Part shown: positions 22,175 to 34,285 of the stretch, in pieces
Numbering within the stretch: position 1 is the stretch's first letter
Layout: each line of letters starts with the position of its first letter
Assembly (NCBI GenBank): GCA_038496445.1
Contig: JALMLS010000015.1
Span: 372,001 to 436,000, forward strand
Origin: Trichosphaerium sp. ATCC 40318
Lineage: Eukaryota; Discosea; Flabellinia; Trichosidae
Direction: 5' to 3'
DNA length: 64,000 nucleotides
Program-made: the position numbers and the translations under genes
Notes under the pieces: model-generated
Databases searched by the model: none
What the model was told of the DNA's origin: nothing
Seen by the model: the letters and a program-made list of their open reading frames with translations, nothing else

Positions 22175-22930
22175 AGAGACAAAGGAAAAAAAAACCATGT
22201 TGATTTTTGTACATTAAAAAGAAATGATCCACTAAACATGTTTTGGTTTTTGGCGTCAATGGTACTATTGTATATCGTTTTGAGTACTCTTGTATTGATC
22301 AAGAAAGGTTTTTTAGATAGAACTACACGTTTAGTCAAAATGAGCTCTTTTGCTCGTGTTAGCTTGTATTTAATCTGTAGTATAGATATGGAACGCCAAA
22401 TGATGTCGCACAGTAAACGCATTTGTAAATTGTTGAATATTGTGGCGTCAACAACTAGTGGATAAATCAAAGACTCGTGGATAAACCAAATATCCGATGA
22501 GCGCATAGCGTCATCTAAGCAGAGTTTACGATCGCTACAAAGTTGTGTAGCTAAAGTGCACTGAATAATTTTTTGGGTGTAAACGTTCAGCGCACCACGT
22601 GATCAAAAGATGTTGTAAAAACTACAAAAACATAGCTAACGATAGGGTGCTTATGCAGCCATTACTTTCGGGTACAACACGTGGGTCTTCAATTAAATAA
22701 ACAAAAAGTGCGAAAAAATCCTAATAACCTTTCTTGTTTTGTGGTATCTTGATCTCTTACTTCGCATTTTTTATTTATGACAACGTTGGTAGTAACCTCA
22801 GACATGCATACGTTTGGCAAACTACAATGTGTTTATTATAAAATCCGTTCATTGAAAGAAACCAGAAATTTAGGTCGCCCAATTAAGCCAGGTTCAGAAG
22901 TCCGGAATCAAAAAAATAAAAACTGCCAAC
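22175..22930. other. intergenic
   Basis: Spacer between the RFTS-domain gene and Ras 2. It holds two CACGTG palindromes (22596, 22678) upstream of Ras 2, which could be promoter elements. No supported ORF. Confidence 0.5.
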
Positions 22931-23725
22931 ATGACACAACAAGATAAGAATATTTCTATAGTTGTTTTTGGTAGCGGTGGTACTGGTAAAACAGCTATTA
23001 CAGTAAAGTTTGTAAATAATCACTTCGTAGTCGATTATGGTACGCTAAAAACGAAAATAAACCAAACGAAATGTCTTTTTTCTTTGTTCTAAAATTTTTT
23101 TCGAAAAGATCCAACCATTGAAGACGGTTATAGAAAATTGTTCTCCGTTGATGACAAGGTTGTTCTACTTGATATCCTTGATACAGCTGGTGAATCTGAG
23201 TTCTCTGCGTTAAGAAATATGGTACGGAGATAAAGATCTTTTATATCACAATTTTTTTGAAGAATTTCTAAACTTTAAGTTTTTTTCTGTTTTCTGCGTT
23301 TCCCTCCACCTTACACTTTTCGAAACGGTATGAAATATATTTCTGACGCTACCTAGTATATTTCCGCAGCGAAAGGGTTCGTTCTCGTCTACGATATAAC
23401 GCAAAAAAGCACTCTTGATGAACTATCCCAGATTGCAAGAGAAATAAGAGATATATCACGTGATAATGTTGCAATGGTTGTTGCTGGTAATAAGACTGAT
23501 ATTGAAGGCCATAGACAAACTACAAAAAGAGAGGGAGAAATATTTTCGAAAAGTATAAAGGCTTCTTTCTTTGAGACGTCTGCAAAGACTGGTGATAATA
23601 TTGATGCTCTATTTATTGACTTGGTCCGAAAGATAAGAAGACAAGAGAAGAAGGAATCAAAGACATGTCTTTGTATGCAAAAGAATAAGAAGAAATTGCG
23701 AAGCAAGAAATGTAAGGTCCTGTGA
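22931..23725 (+). CDS. Ras-family small GTPase (Ras 2)
   Basis: Exons 22931-23039, 23109-23221, 23357-23725, about 196 residues, in phase. P-loop GSGGTGKTA, switch I DPTIEDGY, switch [18 protein letters not shown] and TSAKTG. Switch II has Glu-Ser where Ras 1 has Gln-Glu, so the residue equivalent to the catalytic Gln-61 is Glu. That may lower intrinsic GTP hydrolysis (inference). The tail is basic with CLC and ends CKVL, a CAAX box. Intron positions equal those of Ras 1 and Ras 3. Confidence 0.92.
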
Positions 23726-24803
23726 AGGAACTTAAAGCCATCAACGATGACAAAACGCCTTCATTTAATCTTAACGGAGATGAAGACAAATTATTTAATT
23801 GTATATTAGAAGAAACAACATTTTTTTGCACGAATAAGATCGCAACTGTATTATAATAAAATCTTTCTTTTTGAATGAACATGCTCATGTATTTAACAAA
23901 TATATTGCGTAGTAACTAATAAATGATGAGTTGCAGGACACTCAAACGAACATTCGCCACTATCTGAAGCTCACTGCTTTCTTTTTATAGTTGGCTAAAT
24001 TGTTCCACAAAAAAAAAGTCGTTTCATGTCAATCATAATTCCTCTGGAAGGCACAGATAGCAACGACTCCTCCTACTAATCGCAAAGGGGGAGCACAAAC
24101 AACCATACAGCTATCACAGAGTGGTACGACTATTTTGAAGTATTTTTATATCTGTTTGACTTTAAACCTGACGCTACATAGATCCTCCGCGTGGAGAACC
24201 CAAAAAGAGTACGTAAACAACCTGAAATTAAGTTTAACAAGATAAACAGTTTCACTACTTTTTCAAGAAGCTAAACGTTTCAATCAATTTTCAATCAATT
24301 TTTGATGTGATGAAGGTAAATCTACCGTACTTTCTACACCAGACACACATACTCGCGGGCAATAAAGAACGCTTCAAAGGCATCAAGTCAAAGTACACAG
24401 CTTTATAGTCATTTTTGTTCCTCACCTTATCAAAAGGCACAGCGTCAGTTAATGTACCTTCTCGTAAGGCTACAAAGAAGGTCTCAACCTTCTTTGAGAA
24501 GTACGTTGCACCCTTTTAAAAGTCTTTCTCTTTTCTTATTCTTACTCTTTATTAGGCAAAACGCGTACTACACCGCAACGAAGGCTACAAAAACGTCTCG
24601 TCAAAATACGGGCATCTTTTTCGCCACTTTTTTCGCAACATGCCGAAAAGGTTCACAGCTAAACAACAAACCCATTGCACCCAATGTTAAGCCCCTTAGC
24701 ACGGGCAGGGCACTACTTCTCCAAAAACAAGTCGTACGATAGTTTTTTAAACGCTGCTTTCTCGTGATTGACATTTTTTCTCAGAAAAACAAAAAAAAGA
24801 AAG
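23726..24803. other. low-gene region with possible exon fragments
   Basis: Open segments look peptide-like: STVLSTPDTHTRG at 24328-24366 and NVPSRKATKKVSTFFEK at about 24450-24502, the latter before a GTACGT donor. They are not linked into a gene I can support. One of two copies of a diverged about 45-bp repeat lies at 24327-24369. Confidence 0.4.
24327..24369 (+). repeat. diverged direct repeat, copy 1
   Basis: About 43 bp matching 25632-25675 with a few mismatches (core ACTTTCTACACCAG then CACACATACTCG). Both copies read STVLSTPxTHTRG in one frame, so this may be a duplicated exon rather than a non-coding repeat. Confidence 0.6.
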
Positions 24804-25242
24804 ATGCCTCCAAGAAGAGGTACCATTCTTTTGTGATCTGTTTTTGTTGACACCTAATAGAAGAAATCCGTAAGTTCAAGAAGGTGAAAATCAAAGGTTA
24901 GTTATCATTACCCAGAGCATATTAAGTACTTACCTCACGTACATAGGACCACTTCATAAGCAGTTCAAGACTGAAATTGACAGACTCACAAGTATTTGAT
25001 AAATAACGTCGATATCCACAAACTGGAAAATCACGCTCGGTATTGTGGTTTTTATACGAATGCAGGTGATTCAGGGATTACAAAACTAAACGAAGTTAAA
25101 AAATACTTGGCAAACACGATAGCCACCCAATCCCAAGCTTGTACGTTTTGATTCAAATAAATGAATTCTTAATCTTTCTACAGATGAATGCCATAAAATG
25201 TTAGTTTTAGCGTTTCGTACGCTACTTAGTGAGCTCTATTGA
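24804..25242 (+). CDS. small helical protein, five short exons (76 aa)
   Basis: Exons 24804-24819, 24861-24896, 24947-24991, 25066-25140, 25184-25242, all in phase with good sites (TAATAG, ACATAG, TGCAG, CTACAG acceptors). It begins MPPRREEIRKFKKVK and contains ITKLNEVKKYLANTIA, a charged alpha-helical pattern. No family is recognised. Exon fragments upstream (24.3-24.7 kb) could be an extension or a decayed relative. Confidence 0.45.
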
Positions 25243-26207
25243 GGTTCCTGATATCAAGATGTCTACTGGAGACTTAGGGCATCAGCATGGCCAATATTAT
25301 TGTTTACAGTGTTGGCTAGAGCAAAAGATATCATTACCTTACTTACCATCATACGATTTGTAATCCCTCCTTCGGTTTTCTTTGCCTTGACAAGAAAATA
25401 TCTGTTCAAGCATATCTCAGATGAGTATGCACAGATCGAGTGGAACAAACAAGACTGTGAACAAAGCAAACCCTTTCAAAGTATTGTATGCTTTGGAAGC
25501 AATGCTTGAGAGATATGTTTAAACCTGCGCTTGATTTATGTGTAGAGCTAGATTACTCAGCTTTGAAATATACAACAAACCAAGGATATAACAATCCTTT
25601 GAATAGTTGTTCGCCATTTTTTGTACCTTCCACTGTACTTTCTACACCAGCCACACATACTCGTGGGGCAATAAGGAAGACTAAAGGTGCTTGCTAGTAG
25701 ATTCAAGTAAATCTCCGAATAGTAAATAGAGCTGAAGAAAGCAATGAGCTTCAATTAGTACAAAATCAGCAAAGACTAGTCCGAGTGTACTGTTACCATT
25801 TGCAAGTACACACGTCTCCAGTTTGTAAGGTTCTGCTCTTATTTTAACCCTAAACCTCATGTTATTCATCCCATTGATGCCACATACTTAACAAAAAATA
25901 TTATCAACTTTGTTGAACATGGTTTGCAGGACGCTTTCCACGTGGAAACATTGCAAACTAAGAAAAGTAGAGGCTTTGACGTTTGATAGCACATTACACT
26001 GAATGACATGTACAATTACAGAGACCATTGTTGTACAATGGTTTTTTTGAGCGGCGAATGTTCTAAACACTTTTTTGTGTGGTTTTTTTTTCCATGTCCG
26101 CGGAAGCAATTTAACAAATTACGCTGTAAATACAGTTTGAATTTTGTTGGTAGTTTTCTTAGTGCGTTAGTGCACACTGAAACAATCACCGAGTGCCAAA
26201 CCAACAT
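25243..26207. other. intergenic with possible gene remnants
   Basis: Open frames at 25300-25509 and 25488-25697 lack starts and splice support. The second contains STVLSTPATHTRGAIR, the second copy of the repeat seen at 24327. I see no convincing gene. Confidence 0.4.
25632..25675 (+). repeat. diverged direct repeat, copy 2
   Basis: Partner of 24327-24369, about 1.3 kb downstream in the same orientation. The two copies share the coding-looking peptide STVLSTPxTHTRG. Confidence 0.6.
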
Positions 26208-27675
26208 ATGACACACGCCACGCCTCTAGCAATATTCATTGCCTTGTTGGCTTTTGTTTATTGCGGTACAACGCCAAACTGGACGCCAACGTATGACATG
26301 CAAATGTCAACGATATTTATGCCTTGTAATGACTCCGGCTTCTTCGACGCCGAGTTTGCAGCGCAGTTCGGTATTGCTGATTTCGATTGGAGTAATGCAA
26401 AGCAGTTATGGGCTAACGCAAAACCAATGAACTGCGAAGAGCTATTGGTAGAGCAAGTGAAACGTGTAAAGGCTGTGAATCCTAAAACAAAAGTTTTCGT
26501 GTACAGAAATCTCGTCAAAGGTAACCCACTTAATTTCTTCCTGTATTAACGCACGTGACAGCGCTTCCTTGGTATACGAATGTTCGCACGAAAATAACAG
26601 ACCCTGATTACGCTGGGTGGTTTTTAAAATTCTCTGGTAAAAATAATTATCACGTGCCTCAATGCGACAAAAACTATGATCCGCCTCTTTGTACAGAGTT
26701 TTATCACGATCAAGATCAAACACCTCAACACCCTAAAGGAGATGGTTCTTGTACAGACCCATGCGATTGTGGAGGCGTTCCATGCGGTGAGTACCTTTGG
26801 GACCATCGTAATACGACGTTAACGGATTATTTGATAAATCACGTGATTCTGGGCGAAACAGGCAAGTGCTGTTTGTCAGCGTTGTAGTGTTAACAAAACG
26901 ATTTTAGGCCTTGGGAATCCTCTAATATCTGGTTTTTACCTTGACGATTCCTGGACAGATAACCCTACACAAAAAGAAGGATTACAAGCTGCTCCAAGAT
27001 TCTGCGCTCGCTCCCAATATGGTATTCCCGTTTTTCCGTTTTATTTTTTGTCTCTTTCTGACTCTTTGTAGGTGGGCCCACTGAAGAAGACTACTATTGC
27101 ACCGCAGATATGGGTCTCATCCAGAACGACACTACAGCAATTTACACACACTGGAAAGCCAATATTGCCAAAGTACATGCTGCTATTGCTGCAAAAGGAG
27201 GATGGAGTTGGCAACAATTCACTGATTTTTCAACACCAAACAAAGAAAAATGCGCCCTGACATTCAGATCTGAATGTAATAAAGACTCCCTAGCGTACAC
27301 CAATGCACTATACTATACGGTACAGCAACTTCAGACTATATAAGATACGCTAAATTGTTGTTTTAGTACACAACAAAAGGTAGAGAAGTTTCTCCTCTCC
27401 TTCAGTTTAAAGAAGACTTGGCAGGGTTTCTACTTGTTAGAGGACCTTATGCATGGCTTGGATATGAATGGAGCGGTTGTTCTACAGGTTCAGATCCACC
27501 AGGCGCTAAAGGCAAACCGTACTTGTTTCCTGATGAATTGAAGGTTGATTACGGAACACCAACAGAGGTTTGTCATGAGACATCCACTAACAGTGGTGTA
27601 TTTGTTCGCAAATGGACCAAAGCTACTGTAGAGTTCGATTGTAATACATACACCGGTAGTATTACCATGAACTAA
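26208..27675 (+). CDS. secreted glycosidase-like protein of unknown family
   Basis: Exons 26208-26520, 26562-26861, 26908-27021, 27072-27319, 27367-27675; 427 residues, in phase. The start is the ATG at 26208, giving a signal peptide (LAIFIALLAFVYC). The protein is Cys-rich (CTDPCDCGGVPCGEY) with aromatic and acidic segments (SGFYLDDSWTD, YAWLGYEWSGC, GWSWQQF) that recall TIM-barrel glycoside-hydrolase-like proteins, but I do not recognise a specific family. The intron 26862-26907 has a GC donor (GCAAGT), required by frame. It is likely exported, and could serve digestion or cell-wall chemistry. Confidence 0.8.
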
Positions 27676-28154
27676 AACAACTTGTTAATTAATATACATT
27701 GTTACTTGGTTACCGTTTACTTGTTGCTTAAACTTAAGGGTAGCACTACCCTTAAAGAGTTCAAGAATCGTTGCTATTATTTTGTATTGCTATCACACAA
27801 CAGTAGGGATATTTTCTTATTTAAGTGGTGCGCAGGTGCGAATGCGGTTTATAGGGAAACGACTGTTAACAAAAAACTCAACTACCAATCTTAACTGGTC
27901 TGTATCCATACAAATGCTATAGCGAATATTAATCAATCAGCACGTGTAGTACATAATAGGACAATGGAAAAAGTCATATACATATTTGTGTTGAGCAACA
28001 TCACAGTAACCTGTAGAGACGGTAAGGGAAACTGAAATAATAAATGCTAAAAATGTCAGTTTACCACACCATCTCTATCTCTTGTATTAACACCACAGTA
28101 AAAGTACTTACTTTTCGTGACTTTGTCCCTTTTTTTGGTGCAACCTTATCAACC
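27676..28154. other. intergenic with a hairpin
   Basis: Spacer between two secreted-protein genes. It contains the hairpin at 27734-27755 and one CACGTG at 27942. No ORF is supported. Confidence 0.5.
27734..27755. repeat. perfect inverted repeat (hairpin)
   Basis: TTAAGGGTAG and CTACCCTTAA are perfect inverse complements separated by two bases, a 10-bp stem just after the glycosidase-like gene. It may act in 3'-end formation, or may be chance. Confidence 0.5.
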
Positions 28155-30545
28155 ATGTTGCAACAACGTATATTACTTGTTTTTATTATCATTGGTACTG
28201 TGCACGCTGTTGATCAAGCGTATTTCATTCGTGGAGCTCAAATATGTTCAAATACGTTTAATTCGCGAGAAGTATCTATTATATTCGATGCTACGCATAT
28301 GGAAAGAAATATAGCGTCTATTGCAAAGTATAATGATAGAATACTGTTCTCCTTCGAAAATGATAACATGGTCTATAAGGTACAGTATAGTAGTAACGTT
28401 TAAGACAAATTTTTCTGCAAAACAGATATTCTGAGATTCACAAATGACATTTTCTTCTTTTTTTTCTCCTTTTTTTGTTGACATTGTTTGACTTGTCAAA
28501 GGTGAATGTCGATGGTTCGAACATGGGTGTAGAATTTGTTGCTGAAGAGAATATAACACAACTTGCAGTTCTTATTATGGGATTTGGTACACCGAGAGTT
28601 GAAATACAAATGACTGACGCTTTACATTATAGGAGAGACGTACATGACGTGGACATCTGATTCTAATATAGTACGATTCAAAGCAGTTGATGATACACAT
28701 GTACTGTCAGTACAAATACCTGGTACCCTTTAACATCACGCTCTTCTATGTGCAGTTGTTAATTGTTCTTTATTGCAGGTATTCCTGACTACAAAACGGT
28801 TGACTTCTTGAGTTTACTCACTCTAGAGTACGAGAAACTTTTGATTGTTTTTAACAGACTTTTTTTTTGGATTGGTTGTATTTTTTTCTATATGGCTTAC
28901 TCGTTGTTGAAGCTCCACGGTCTACGCTCTCTTTCAAGTTGAAGGAAATAAATCACAATCAATTGGAATTATTGATGCAACCTCTGGAGACGTACAAATT
29001 ATGCAAGATCCGACAGTAACACTTAACGATTTGTCTGCTTGGAGAGACATTAAACAAATTGCTGGATGTAACGATGAAGGCCTATTCATTTTATATGGTA
29101 ACAATAACTTTCAACGACACACAAGTGCTAATTGTAAGTCATTTACCATCGATGACTTTGGCAGGCACGTGATAAACTTAGTTCTAATTTTACTAATGCT
29201 GCCTTAGAGCGCTCATATCAAATGATACTACTACCGTTGTGTTTGAGATAGCCTCTCCAGATCTCACTGAACACTACCTTATTGGAGACTACCCTGTCAT
29301 GTCTCCTATTACAGCGCCAGCTGCTTCTAGATTCTACTGGACAATCGCAGGTTTGTAAACCTAAAGACAGCATCTTAAACGTTTTTCACAGGAAGTGGAA
29401 AAGTGTTCTCTGCGTCTACTGTTGGAGGAGATATACCTTGTATTGATGTCATTGCTGATCATAACAAAGAATGCAATGTCACATCTACATTACATACCAG
29501 CCTTGGAGTACGAGATCAACATATATTGGGTAAAATTTATACTCAATACTTATTTTCTTTTTTAGTTCTTTTACAGTTGTGGAAATTACGTATACACAAT
29601 AGATGAAACAGGGGATTCTGTCGTATTCTATAAATCAACAAATAATATCCAAGGTATACCAATATTTAATGCATACAGGAGATATACTGATAACATTAAA
29701 GCTATGACTTTTGATGAGACATTTATTTCTGCTTTTTTGTACGTTGTTCAAGAAAATAGCACTGAAATTGTTCGTGTCGATGCAAAGGATGGGTATGTAT
29801 AAACTCTACATCTTCCTGAGTTAATATTTGTACCTATAGATCATTTAAGGTCATTGCGAAGCTTAATATTAATATTTCTGGACAACCAGAGGCACTTACA
29901 ACCAGCAGACAACGTACAACTAATTTAATTAAGTGTCTAACTCAGCTAAGTTTTTAATAGATTTATATGTTCAAGTGTTACAAAGTAGCTTTAGTCTTAT
30001 TGTAAGTATAAACAAAGCTAGTGGTGTGCAGCGTGTAAATGCTACTGGATTTCATACTCTACCTGGACACGAAGTTCTAGAAACTGATAAAGATAGTGTT
30101 TTCTATGAACAAAAAGATGTACTTTAAATCGTTGCTGTTTGTCAGGTTTTTTTGCTAACACTTGTCAATAGAGTGTAAGAACCTTGCACCACAGTTCAAG
30201 CTCAGGTATTTGGAGTTTTGTCAGGCTTGTATATTTTAAATTGGGGTACGGTTTAAGAACTAATCTGTAGACCTTTCTTTCTTGATTTTTTTTTTACACA
30301 AAGAACTTTTATTTACTTGTTGTTGTAGTGCTATTTACGCTGTTGAGGGTCACAATTTGATGCAATTCAATTATGATAAAGATGGAAGCCAATACCAAAT
30401 CATGGCTGGTATTGACTTTGAAGAGGCATATGCTTTTTCATTTTGCTTGGAGTGTGTATCTCCAAAACAATATTCAAAAGATAGCTATCTAGAAAAAATG
30501 CAAAGACAGTTTCAGGATAAGAATGTTGTTGCACTTTTGAAATAA
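28155..30545 (+). CDS. secreted beta-propeller-like protein
   Basis: Exons read in phase: 28155-28379, 28502-28586, 28633-28722, 28779-28827, 28913-29164, 29208-29350, 29392-29507, 29566-29792, 29840-29913, 29961 onward. The last exon is about 30329-30545, and one or two exons between 30060 and 30330 are unresolved. A signal peptide (ILLVFIIIGTVHA) is followed by repeated four-strand-like units (YVYTIDETGDSVVFYKS, TEIVRVDAKDG, LYILNWG, IYAVEGHNLMQFNYDKDG), as in WD/PQQ-type propellers. The junction 29165-29207 needs a GC donor. The function is unknown and probably extracellular binding. Confidence 0.7.
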
Positions 30546-31069
30546 ATACCATGTTTTTTTGCTTCGTGTGAACGAAGTGAACTATTGTTTAGTGTAAACT
30601 TCTATCATCAAAGTACCACCGCTACTGTCAGGAAGATACCAATGAGCAAAAGAAATCACGTGCTACGTGACAAAAACTACTAAACTCACTAAAACAGCAC
30701 ATCTATTTTCTCGTAACGGCGCACGTGACAACCAAACGGTGTTACTGCTTGTTTACAATATCGAAATAAAGTACTCAAATAACTATGTAGCTCGAGCGCT
30801 TACGCGCTAGTTTACACATTACAGTTCTTGGTGGACGAGAGATGGACAATTACACACAAAAAAAACTTTATAAAACCGATACAGTAGTTTCCTTCACATA
30901 AAGAGGTGGTATAGTACAAGGTAATGGACGTGACGCATCGTGCAAGAAAAAGGATAGTGTTTACTTGGTAAAAACTCCTTCCATAAAGTACGTACGCAGT
31001 GAGAATTAGGCTAAAGTAAGCATTAGGCGAGGAGATAACAGGTTGTAGTCATTTAAAAATAAAAAAGAC
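30546..31069. other. intergenic, convergent
   Basis: Spacer between the propeller and PAK stop codons. CACGTG occurs at 30657 and 30722 in an area rich in ACGTG-type words. A further small 3' exon of PAK here cannot be excluded. Confidence 0.5.
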
Positions 31070-33769
31070 TTAAAACGTACCCAAAGAGCGCGCTTTGTCA
31101 ATAACATCTACCAACTCGGCAGGAGAACTCGATTTCTTTAGGAATGGATGCTAAAGGAGAGAAAGTAAGATATCTTTTGACTTACAGATTCTTGAGTTTT
31201 CAAAAAAAATTATACGTACCGTCAACAAGTCGTTAGCGTCAGGACGAACATCAACACTCTTTTCGAGACATTTATTAAAAAAGTCAAGGAATTCTTGAGA
31301 CCATTTTTCTGGTTGCTTGAGTGGAGGAATACCCTTTGTTGTAATCAAAAACAAAGCACGGAGAGGTGGGAACTCCATGTAAGGTGGTTCACCCTAGGAA
31401 GAAGGTTTAGTGATAAAACAAAAAGAATGTGTAAAGGGTATCTACGCGCAAATGTAAAATCACTTCAAAAAAAAAAAAAGGCGTAGAACTCAAACGTACC
31501 TCTGCCATTTCCATAACCATGATACCCAAAGACCAGATATCAACTTTTACACCATAATCGTGTCCGCGAATAAGTTCTGGTGCCATCCAGTAAGGTGTAC
31601 CGACAACAGTTTGACGCTTTTGTTGTTGCTTTGTGAGTTGAGCAGCATAACCGAAATCAGCTACGACTAACGTCAGTACATCTACGTAAACAAAAAACCC
31701 GCTTACCAATTTTGACTGCACCACTAGAGTTTAATAGAACGTTATCGGACTTAATATCACGATGAATTCTGTGACGGCTGTGAATATAACTCAAAGCCTT
31801 CAAGGTCTACAAAAAAGACAACATGAGCACGTTATTGCATATTAACTGGGTTTTAGGTCTGTTTCGTACCTCAAGGCAAACACGAGAAATTTGAACTTCG
31901 TTCATGGAAATACCAGCTTCGTATTGTTCCAAGACATCAGTAAGACAGCCACGATCCATAAACTCCATAATAACCCACAATTGGTTATCATCAACGCAAA
32001 AGGCATCGGTAAAGTTGACAATATTTGGGTGATGGGAATCCTTCATAATTTTGATTTCAGTGCAAAGAAGCTTCTGGTTTTCACCGTTGATCGGCATTTT
32101 TTTGACGGCTACGCGTTCGCCACTCTTGCAGTCTGTGGCAACATAAACCTCACCAGCAGCACTAGAACACGTCAGAAAACTGATTTTAAAGGCAATTCAA
32201 AAAAATAGCCTGAAAACGTACCCTTCTCCAATTTTTTTGTAGTTCTTGTATGTATCAGGTGTACTTGCGCTAACGAGTTCCTCTACAACATTATTAATTT
32301 TTCTTTCCGGAAAAGAAAAGATTCTGTAAATCTAAACGCACGTAAAATGAGCTGGCCTTCATGATCAGGTAGAGGTACAGCGTTGTGCGAAGCTAAGACA
32401 ATTGTTAATAAAAAAAGTAAAAAAAAGCATCTACGCACTCTTTTTAGCTTTCTCGTTTCTCTTGGCTTGGAACTTCAAGACATCAAGTACAGCTTCCTTA
32501 TTTTCGATAGCTTCCTGTCAAAGTGTCAAAAAGAGTCTTATTTTCTCGTAAATTTAAACTGTACAGTTGGGCTGATATTTGCAGTCTTCAACATAGCTTC
32601 CCACTCAGCTGGTAGGCCAACAAATCCAGTCTCGGAGTTGAAATCGACGTGAATGTTATGCTCGACATTGAATGGATCTCCAACAACACAATAATCAGAT
32701 CTAGTACGTAATTAAAACGAGAAAACTAAACTTTTTTTCAAACAAGGAAAAGGTCAAAGAATTTCCTTGAAGTTTTTGATGAGCACTTTTCTGTGTTGTA
32801 ACACCACAGAATGGCTTCGTTTCATGGAATATTATTTTTAAACTGATAAATTCACTCTGTAAACCGCGAATGTCCCACATTGGGCGTAATTGGCGAATTT
32901 CTCTCTTGAGAGTAGATTTTCGTTTAGGCGATCGCCATTATTTTAAAGACAAACACCAAACGTAAAATTATAAAATAGTTTTAGTAACACTACAAATCGT
33001 GGTGTTCAAAATACTCAAAAAAAAATAAATAAAAACGAGTGTAAAACGTCAGGCAGTAACTTTTACGTGATAACATGCCAACAAACGTATTTTTTTTGTA
33101 CTGAAAGCGGACAGCACCCAAATCGAAAGGAAAAAAAAAAACGGGTCGCAAAATACTCACCCGCTCTTAACGGCGTAAATCCAATCTTCCATTGTATTCT
33201 GGTCCTCGCATTGAATGTAAAATACTTTGCTTATTTGAGGAGAGAAGAGCTCAAATGTGTTGTTTTTATGTTTATTCGTAGGGCAGACCTGTGCTTGCTC
33301 TAGAGGGACACAACCTAGAGGTCTGTCGAGCGTCTATAGGCGTTATAAGAAAGATACAGTACGTTTTTAGATAATTATATTGTTTTTTTTGCGTACACTG
33401 TTATTTTTGAAGTAAAATAACATGTCGTTCTTTACAATAAACCAACGCGTTTTCCAGTTTCTTACCACGTGGCCTAAAAGGAGACTTGTTAAGCGCAAAT
33501 TTGCTTATTTTTTTTAATAAAATGACTTTTTACCTTGTTTTCGCAAATAGCCTTGTTTATCAGGTGTTTTCCACATGTTTTGGTTAACCTAACGTTTGTT
33601 TTAACATTTTGTTTAAAAGATCTAGGAGGTTATCCAAAAGACTCACAAATTCAACCAATTGGTCTATTGGTTAAAATATTTTGATCTGCATTGTATTACA
33701 GCAAGCAAAAAACAAACAAACAAATTTCCGCAAGCGTACCTGTACTCCGTTTATGGTTAAGGAAGCCAT
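31070..33769 (-). CDS. p21-activated kinase with PH domain (PH-CRIB-Ser/Thr kinase)
   Basis: Exons (minus): 33740-33769, 33534-33588, 33397-33473, 33161-33333, an unresolved linker exon near 32840-32920, 32565-32700, 32439-32514, 32338-32392, 32222-32302, 31870-32161, 31707-31806, 31500-31660, 31220-31393, 31070-31150. The PH domain runs KQGYLRKQG to [10 protein letters not shown]. The CRIB reads [11 protein letters not shown]...GFVGLPAEW and binds GTP-bound Rac/Cdc42. The kinase has IGEG, VAVKKM (catalytic Lys), [24 protein letters not shown] and VDIWSLGIM. The layout equals Cla4-like PAKs, so the PH domain should place it at phosphoinositide membranes, acting on actin or polarity. The final stop is the simplest reading, because a donor-like GTACGT overlaps it. 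Confidence 0.92.
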
Positions 33770-34285
33770 GGTTGAAGTATGTGTGAGGAGAGGCTTTTTA
33801 ATAACGAAACTAGTTGAAAATAATGTGTAATTTCAAAATGAAATGGTTTTGACTCGGTAAAAAGCACTAGCGCTCGTTCGTCTTGCGTTCCAACTACCAT
33901 ACGCACTTCTCGGTGCTATTACCAAGTAAATGTACCGGTACACAGCAGAATAGCCACGCAAAACAAACAAAATTGCTAGTACACAAACCATTCAAGGCGA
34001 ACAAAATACAGAGAAAAAACAAGGCGCATTTTACGCTATTGCAGTGGTAGCATTCAATTATGTTGTTAACGAGCTCTTCGGGAACGAGATGCTATTGAGA
34101 TTCGCAGGCTGCAAGGCGAGGATTTGATTCATCTCCTCATTATTCTACCGAAAGGCTGCCATTAATTGGTGTTTATTTTACAGTCGTGGTGTAGCTGTGG
34201 AGAAGCTCATCTTAGTTTTGTAGTACGCATTAGGCGAATCACAGTGCCAAATTACGCTAACAAAACGGTGCAAAGAGCAAGGGTG
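33770..34285. other. intergenic
   Basis: Upstream region of PAK and downstream of the C1-domain exons, both on the minus strand. No supported ORF; the plus-strand ORF 34166-34432 overlaps C1-coding sequence and is rejected. Confidence 0.5.

Noticed and set aside
21952-22506. Minus-strand 184-aa ORF
   Set aside because: It is antisense to the last RFTS-gene exon, and plus-strand splicing and residue patterns explain the region.
29933-30127. Independent small gene
   Set aside because: It is an internal exon of the propeller gene, joined in phase from 29913 to 29961.
31070-31078. An extra 3' exon of PAK beyond the GTACGT that overlaps the stop
   Set aside because: No downstream exon closes the phase without a stop, and the kinase domain is complete at 31070.
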